DNA of 64,000 nucleotides, taken from Motacilla alba alba (lineage: Eukaryota; Chordata; Aves; Passeriformes; Motacillidae). Location: assembly GCF_015832195.1 (NCBI RefSeq), contig NC_052033.1, forward strand, positions 3,658,001 to 3,722,000, written 5' to 3'. The notes beneath the pieces were generated by a model. The model had not been told where the DNA came from. It made no database searches and worked only from the letters and a program-made list of their open reading frames with translations. Positions 57,416 to 64,000 of this stretch are shown piece by piece. Position numbers and translations under genes: made by a program. How positions within the stretch are numbered: position 1 is the first letter of the stretch; each line of letters begins with the position of its first letter.

Positions 57416-60400
57416 ACTCCCTTGGGCAGTGGGGTGAAATAACGTCTTGTTCCCTGTCTAGGCAGTCAGACCCTCACAGAACCTTCTGACACCTCCCATC
57501 CCAACCTCACCTCGCTTCTCCTGCTCTGCTGAATCTGAACTGATTCAAAATACGCCAGGAAATGTTAGCAGTGCTGCTGTTTGGAATCTGCTGCCCAGGG
57601 CTGGCAGTAGGAGCCCTGACAGCCATGGAGGCTCCCTGGAGAAGGAAAGCTGATAACAGCAAAGCTCACTCCTGGAAGCTGGGCAGACCCAAAGGCCTCT
57701 GCTTTTGCTTGGTCTCTGCTGAAGGTGATTGACTTTGAGTGAGCAATTGCTGCTGACTCTGCAACTTGATCCTGGAGTTTATGTTCTGTGTAAGTAACCT
57801 TGAGATAGGGATAACTCATAACCTTTACCTGACCCTGGCTGTGCATCTCAAGAGAACAGCAGCTCTTTGTTTGAGGTTTTGGGAGCCATGGGAGGTATAT
57901 TTAGCTTATAGTCATGAACTGATGCTAAACATATGTGCCCAGACAGCTGCTCCTTCATTTCATCTATGAGTAAGTATTGATTAATGGAAATATAAATTTG
58001 TACACGTAGTGGATTGTTCTGTGGAATCGGTACCAAACAATCAGTAGGATGATTTTGTCTTTTAAAATAAAATGGACACTTGTTTTGAGGGAAGATGGAC
58101 TTTGGGTATTGATGGGTGAGTGAAACAGTGGAGAAAAGGAAGTGCAGTCCAAGGTCTAGACACTGTGAAATTGCCAGCAGGAGGACAACTGGCTTGGGAC
58201 TTTGCAGACTCCTGAAATGCCACGTGGGTGAGGAATGCTTTGGTGGTGACAGGATGTGTCATGCACATTGTGCTCAGTCAGGCTGTGGCAGGAAACACTG
58301 CTGATGTGGAAAGGGGCGATATCAAACCAGCTGGGACCCAGAACCATGTTAGGGGGTTCATGAGGGGCTGTACAAGTTGCCTCCTTTATCCTGATCTCCC
58401 CCTCTCCCATGAGAAGAATTTTTATGGAGTTCCTTAAATATTCAGTTGCTATTTAATTTGGTCTGTTCTGAACATGTGAACAAAGTATTTATGAGGCAAA
58501 ATTAATCTTGAACCTTGGTGGTGCTTGGGGAGAGTGGCCTTCCTGATAGTAACAGCAGTGGCTGTGACAAATTGAGTTTCAGTGGCTGGGTGGCAGCTTA
58601 GGCATGGACCTGGGCTTCATGGGCAGCCTCAGGCATGACTGTGGTGTCCTGCACTTCAGCAAGTCCTTGGTGGGGCTTACTCAGACCTCAGGATATTTTA
58701 TTTGTGGGTGGTGAGAGCATCCAGCCCGTGCAGGATAGCTTTGCTCTAAATCTAGAGCTTCTTGAAGGGAATCCTGCCTGACTCATGGCAACCTTTCAGT
58801 TAAACGTGGTTTAACTGGTTCTCATCAAGCATTCAGATAAAACATTTTGCTGCCAACAAAATGTGTTGTTTTTCTGATTTGTTGTGTCTGTGATTCATCA
58901 CCCACACCCCTCCACTGGGCAGAAAAAGGATGGTTTCAAAAAACTCGTGACCTGATGGGTTTTGTACCTCACAAAGCCACAGCCTTTTACAACCTTTTAA
59001 CCCTTTTTTTTTTTTCCTTTTAAAGAAAATTAGTAGGTGATGTCCACTGCAAAACTTGCAAGCAAGATAGCAGCAAGGTGATGGTGCCTTGTCCTCTCCT
59101 CCTCTTGGCCATGGCACAGAAATGGTGTCTGCTGGAATTCTGCTGGGCAGCAGGCTGGAAAGAGGGAGCTCTGCAGGGCTGGGGGAGCTGGAGGTGAAAG
59201 TGCAGCTCCAATATCTGCACCAGGGGTTTTCCTTCTCCAGTGGGACTTTTGCACAGAAAAATTGACTCCTGTTCAGGCTCCTGGGGCGGATTTGTGACAT
59301 GTCCAGCCGTGCAAGATGTGATAGCATGAATTGTGTCCCTGCTCACTTCTCTGGAGATGGAAATGCATTCCCACAGCCTGGAACTGGGCAGGAAAGTGGC
59401 CAGGAGGACACAGGCTGGTTTTGTGTGGCTCTGAGTGTCCACACACAGCAGCCTCACCCCTGCTCCAAACCAGCTGCCTGGGAAAGAACTGAATGCCAAT
59501 AATCCCAATATCAATCCCATCTCAATCATAGAAGCTGGATCCTTTTTTTTTGTGACATTTTGTGTTGCAAACACCTCAGGTCACAGAGCACCCACTGGTT
59601 TCTGTCTCTCAGCTCACAGACTAAGGATCTGCAGGTTGGGTGAAAATGATTTATTGAGGGTTTGTCTGCATGATTTCCACATGCTGACACTTTTAATCCT
59701 TGGCATCAGCCAACAGAATAAAAAAAGGGTGAAGGAAAGTAATTTACATGAGAAAATATTAGAGCTGCATCCTATCCTAGCCTATTATTTTAAAATGTCT
59801 CTGTGGAATACAATGTTTTCTGTAGAAGGCAGGGTGCCTGCCTTCATAAACCCTTCTAAATTACCACCTCACCACAGCCTCCAGCAGCTGTCCTAGTTCC
59901 TCAGCTCATTTTTAGCATCTGAGGATTAAAAAGAATACAAACCACACACTTTGAAAACAAAGCTCTCAGTGGGTCCCACGCTGTGGGGAGGGGGCAACTT
60001 CTTGTGACTCCTGAAAGCTGATGTTAGCCAGCCTGGCCGAGGAATAATGGGGCTGGAGAACAGGGGGATTTGTTAAATCAGCTTGAACTCATGGAATTCG
60101 TATTTATGTGCGTTTGCTTCTCGTGGAAAGCAGTGGTGACACTATTGGAAGAAAAACTAGCTTTAAAAAATAATTTAATCTATCCACAGAGGAGCTATAC
60201 AGAGAGGGGGGATTATTGAGGAAAAAGAGAAGTAGTCCTTCAATTCTGCCAGCAATATTGTGCATTTCCCTCAGCAGAACTGAGGTTCTTCTGGAGCTTA
60301 GCCTTAGGAGTGGAAACATAATGATGGGCAAACATCAGGAGACTTGCAAGTGTGGTTTTTTTGGTTTAATACATAATAGGCCTGGCTCCTGTCTTCATTC

Positions 60401-60919
60401 TGGCTCAAAAGACAGAAGAGGGGAACAAGATGTGCAAATTCTTCATTTCCTTTTCAACCATCTCCAAAAATGAAGACTTTAAAGAAATACATCTTGTCTG
60501 CATGGCAGTAGGAAGGAATTCTTAAAGTTTAGGACCCTTGTTGAGGTTTAGCTCCAGCTTTTGCCTCTAACACTGCTTCTCTGGGGTTGCTCTTATTTTT
60601 TGGAAGCTGACAGTATTTTGCTCCTTGTAATTCTGCTTTTACCTGTGTATTGTTTGTGGATGTCACCCACCTGCTGTGCCAGGGAGGCTCCAACCCTAAC
60701 AGCTCCTAATGTTCTGGCTGCCATTGGACTAACATAAAAATTCATCAGACTGACTATGGAGATGAACTTGCAATGAAAAACATGACCAAGAAGTGGATAA
60801 GCTTGGCCTCTCATGAATTTTGTGTTAAAAAGTGGGAATTTGACCTTTGTATAAAGGCCAGTGCTGTGTGCAGCCCGTATCTGAGTTTCTGTGCTTCCTC
60901 CTGGCTTGCTTTTCTCCAG
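57416..60919. other. Unique non-coding DNA
   Basis: No gene or transposon was recognised. The largest frames are 184 and 164 codons on the minus strand (59,020-59,574 and 58,833-59,327) and 153 codons on the plus strand (59,435-59,896). They overlap one another in different frames and lack any domain. A T run lies near 59,005. Confidence 0.45.
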
Positions 60920-62760
60920 CAGCATAATTAGTTTGTTGAGCAGCTTAAACATCACCTGCATAATCGTTTGTCTCTAGTCCTTATATTTGCTCTATCATAT
61001 TTAGCCCTAACAGCACATTTTCCACCAAATCACTGCTGTTGGAACAACACATCCTTTCCTAATGTGAAGCTGCAGTCACTGGCTGTGAGCAGTAATTGAC
61101 TGCAGTGGGGCTTTGATGCTCATAAGTATTTAGTCCCTCACGCTGTGCTCTTTGAATCAATAACCTCCTTTGGTCTGTAACCTAATAGAATTGCTTAGTG
61201 GATAAAATTCTGCTTGTGTTTCATCCACTTAGCTTATTTCAGTCTTCTGATAGATTTGCTCCATCAGGAGAGCCAGTGAAAATGATCACATGCTTGTCAT
61301 ATGCCTGTGACAATAAACATCATCACATATTCCCCCGTGTACTCCAGGATGCAGATAACTCTGGGCCTTTGAAAAGAATTGGGATGGATGTGCATAAAAT
61401 AAGAGTTGGGTGCAAATCAGCAGCTGATGCTGGGGAAGTAGAAGCAGGGCAGGGAAGGCTGGAAATGGGAAAGCTGCTGAGTAAAGCTCTGCTGGTATTT
61501 TCTGTGTGCTGGCAGCAGGACACAACACCCTGTCACCTCTGTCAACTCTCCTGTCACCTCTGGGCAGGAAACCTGGGCATTCTCAGCTCACAGGTATGTT
61601 GTAGCAGAGCCCTAAAGCTCCTAAAGCTCTGGGGTTGAAAGCATCCAGCTCGTGGGACAGAGGCAATGAGCACGTGTGAGATACTGTAGGGACAGATGCG
61701 AGGATAAAGGAAACTGAATTTGGAGGAAATGGGAGAAACCAGCAGGGTTTACACCTTGGGTCCTTGCTGCAAAGCTGCCAAAGGATTCCATTCTAAGGTG
61801 GGTGTTGCTTACACACGCGGCTATTTGGGCATGAAGAGGTTAAGCTGTCTACGCTCTTTTGTTTTGCCCTGCCTCTCCCTCCAGAGCAAGATTTGTCTAT
61901 AAAGTTATTTTTAGATGCCTTGTGAGCAAATTTTGTGGGAAGACAGGCAGCCAGCAGCCCCCGGCGAGCTGCTAAGCCCACCCCTCTCAGCTTACAGAAG
62001 GTAATTAGCAGATAATCATGCCAAAATCACAGACTCCAACGGGCTAATTTTATCCTGTGTGCTGACATCGGTAAGCTCGTTGAAAGTAAGTTGTGGGTTG
62101 TTGGTGAAATGTGTTTCCTAACTTGTTTATGAGCTGGTGTTCCTGCTTTCTGTGTAAAGGCAAGATCAAGAGCAGGTCTTGTCATGCAGCAGCCACTGGT
62201 GCTTTGGTTAGGTTGGATAACCCAGGATGTTTCCTCGCATTAAAATCGCATTTTATTGGGACGCGCTTGCTGCTAATGGTGTTTCCAATAATGCTGTGGT
62301 GTTTTGCTGCAGGGCTGGTGTGGAAGGTGTTGGAGATTTGATTCAGCAACATACTCAGGCACGTGCTTTGAGGTGTACTTATTCCACTAACCTGTAATTA
62401 CAGATCTATAAATGTATATATAAAAAACTGGAGGTGGCTGCTGAGATTGGGCTGTAATTTCCTATGATCTAAATGGAAATTAAGCATGTATTTTTAAGCT
62501 ACATTTATGCTTAGGAGTTTGGCTAATTTAGGGCCTTAGTGACTCCTGCCATTTTCTTTTAGCAAAGAAAAATATTAAGTGTCAGATGGATGGGCTGAAC
62601 AGGTTTCATGACCTGCATACTTCTCTCTTTTAGTGATATGGCAAAATAGAGATACTTCCTAATAGAAAACACAGTCATCCTTCTGGGTACAATAAATCTA
62701 AGACAGGTAGATATAATAAAAACTATCACTATTTCCTCCTGATAATAAAAAGATTAAGTT
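60920..62760. promoter_or_regulatory. Candidate conserved non-coding region with homeodomain motifs
   Basis: This is unique AT-rich sequence with many well-formed motifs: GCATAATTAGTTTG, CAGTAATTGACTG, GGTAATTAGCAGATAATC, GGGCTAATTTTATCC, CTGTAATTACAG (a 12 bp palindrome near 62,392) and TAAGCATGTATTTTTAAGC. CpGs are retained around 62,236-62,266 (CCTCGCATT, ATCGCATT, GACGCGCTTGC). Short frames only; a 146-codon frame (61,198-61,638) has no domain. This is the texture seen in developmental gene deserts. It is evidence of candidacy only, and several separate elements may be present. Confidence 0.25.
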
Positions 62761-63772
62761 GGCCAAGGTTACAGGGTCAAAAATAGTAACAGGAATCTGT
62801 GGGACAGATGACCTGAAGAACGAGGGAGAAGAGCCTGACCTCCTGCTGTCTGATTTTTTTTTTTATGATTTTTTTATTTTTTAAATCTCACTCTGAGAGA
62901 GGGCCCAGGTTGCAGCAGGCAAAGATGGGCTGGGCTGTCCCCGAGATCAGCAAGACATTTGGGTCACAAAAGTGCCTTTTTGGGGTTCCCTTCTGTGGAC
63001 AGATGGAGGTTTGGGATCAACCCTGTGGCAGCCAGAGGAAAGGTGAGGGAACTTGTGAGGTCTTTTCCATTTCCAGATATCTCTGGTTTTGCAGTGGATT
63101 TTTAATGAGTTATCAACCTCCAAAATGCCTCTGGGCTCCTGCCTGAGCCTCTTCCCTGCAGCATTTTGGATCTGGCCTTATAGAAGCAAATGTCAGATGC
63201 AGCAGTCAGTCTCCCTCAGGTGAGCATTTGTTGTTTTGTAGGAGAGATTAGACCTTTGTAACCTGTTTTCATTTTCTGAACACTTACCATGACAAAAAGT
63301 GTCTGTAGCTGATTTGAACACACCTGGAGCGTTTGCTGCAGTATTTATCCAAGTTCACACATACAGTCTCACCTGAGTCCTGGTCTTTGTGACTGTATCT
63401 TGTGCTTTCAGGCTCAATCAGAAAAGCAGTGGGGAAAGTAATAGCTCAGGTTGAAATAATAATTTGCTGACAGGCTGCCAAATATGTATTTGTCTAGCAT
63501 ATAAACTTGGTTCCTTTTTTCCCTGATCATGATGGAGGCTGCTTGCATAGAGGAAATATCCCTGATGATAGAGAGCCAAATTCACTGGGCTCTGGGTGTA
63601 TTCAAGTGCTCTGTCTGCCTGTCATGTGGCAGATTAATTCAGTGGCAGAGTATGCTACCATTGCCTCAAGCAGGGAATTCCATTCTGCAGGAACACAGTT
63701 CATCCCAAGAGCTGCCTCTGAGCAGCGAGTTGGAGGAGCAAAGAAGGAACATCTCACACGCAGGAGCTGTGG
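62761..63772. other. Unique non-coding DNA
   Basis: No gene or repeat was recognised apart from a T-rich patch near 62,855-62,882. Short frames near 63,507-63,795 run into the LTR that follows. Confidence 0.45.
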
Positions 63773-64000
63773 TGAGGATGCCTAGGCTGATCTAGAGCAG
63801 TTAAAGAATAAAACAGGGATTAATTCAAAGGATCTCCTCCATGGATCCACCTTGGGCAGCACAAGAGCCCAACCAGGGCTGCACCCAAGATGAACCAAAA
63901 TGGTCCCAAAATGGACAACTGGTCACAGGGTCTCTCACATTTCTAAGTTCTGCTCCATTTGCATATTGGAGTTAATTGTCCAATATTACCCTTTCAAGCA
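63773..64000 (-). mobile_element. ERV LTR, family B copy 3, cut by the window end
   Basis: The plus strand starts TGAGGATGCCTAGG. It then carries the reverse complement of the family B R region ('AAAGAATAAAACAGGGATT'), 'CTCCATGGATCCACC', 'GCTGCACCCAAGATGAACC' and 'CATTTGCATATTGGAGTTAATTG'. This matches 41,270-41,721 read backwards and the middle of 43,890-44,409. The 5' (U3) part lies beyond the window, so solo versus proviral state cannot be judged. Confidence 0.8.

Noticed and set aside
59020..59574. 184-codon minus-strand frame
   Set aside because: It overlaps a 164-codon frame in another phase and has no domain or splice evidence.

Overview
The window looks like intergenic or intronic DNA from a songbird (passerine) nuclear genome. 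Several CR1 retrotransposon tails, written as the reverse complement of the CR1 3' end, begin with a variant of 'GAATCA..GAATGGTTTGGGTTGGAAG'. There are also at least nine endogenous-retrovirus LTR loci of types familiar from passerine genomes, simple repeats, and a CpG-poor unique background. I found no protein-coding gene, no exon I would defend, no rRNA or tRNA gene and no CRISPR array. Nearly all open reading frames longer than 60 codons are chance frames, frames through repeats, or antisense frames through LTRs. Nothing in the window supports an undescribed gene system; the notable content is repeat architecture and candidate regulatory DNA.

Layout. A 33-39 bp minisatellite opens the window (149-396). 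Unique DNA follows to 12.4 kb and includes a block that has kept its CpGs (10.14-10.62 kb). A minus-strand LTR lies at 12.4-13.06 kb. At 15.2-16.2 kb a CR1 element is split by a 403 bp LTR-like insertion. A polypurine tract and short LTR on the plus strand mark an ERV 3' end near 19.65-20.14 kb. CR1 pieces lie at 22.84-23.18, 27.88-28.23 (ancient), 36.79-37.10 and 56.12-56.26 kb. A second copy of the split-CR1 LTR family, with a perfect 6 bp target duplication, is at 25.49-25.90 kb and a third at 49.90-50.31 kb. A five-unit alternating minisatellite lies at 26.50-26.70 kb. A frame-broken reverse-transcriptase (pol) relic on the minus strand lies at 32.4-33.1 kb, next to a probable LTR.

A 1.28 kb (ATCC)n tract fills 35.5-36.8 kb and contains a perfect 240 bp tandem duplication. 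A solo LTR with a 5 bp target duplication lies at 38.3-38.9 kb. A third LTR family has copies at 41.3-41.7, 43.9-44.4 (4 bp target duplication, inside a two-unit minisatellite) and 63.8 kb to the window end. Another LTR, with a TATA box, is at 56.9-57.4 kb. Between these are unique AT-rich stretches dense in TAATTA/ATTA motifs. One is a composite site near 46.16 kb: a perfect 16 bp palindrome with an E-box overlapping each end.

How it fits together. The DNA resembles a gene-poor region that has collected retroelements from several retroviral classes while possibly keeping islands of regulatory sequence. The 4, 5 and 6 bp target duplications seen here point to at least three integrase classes. 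No genes are present to form a pathway. The decisive tests are alignment to other bird genomes and a repeat-library search, neither of which could be run here.
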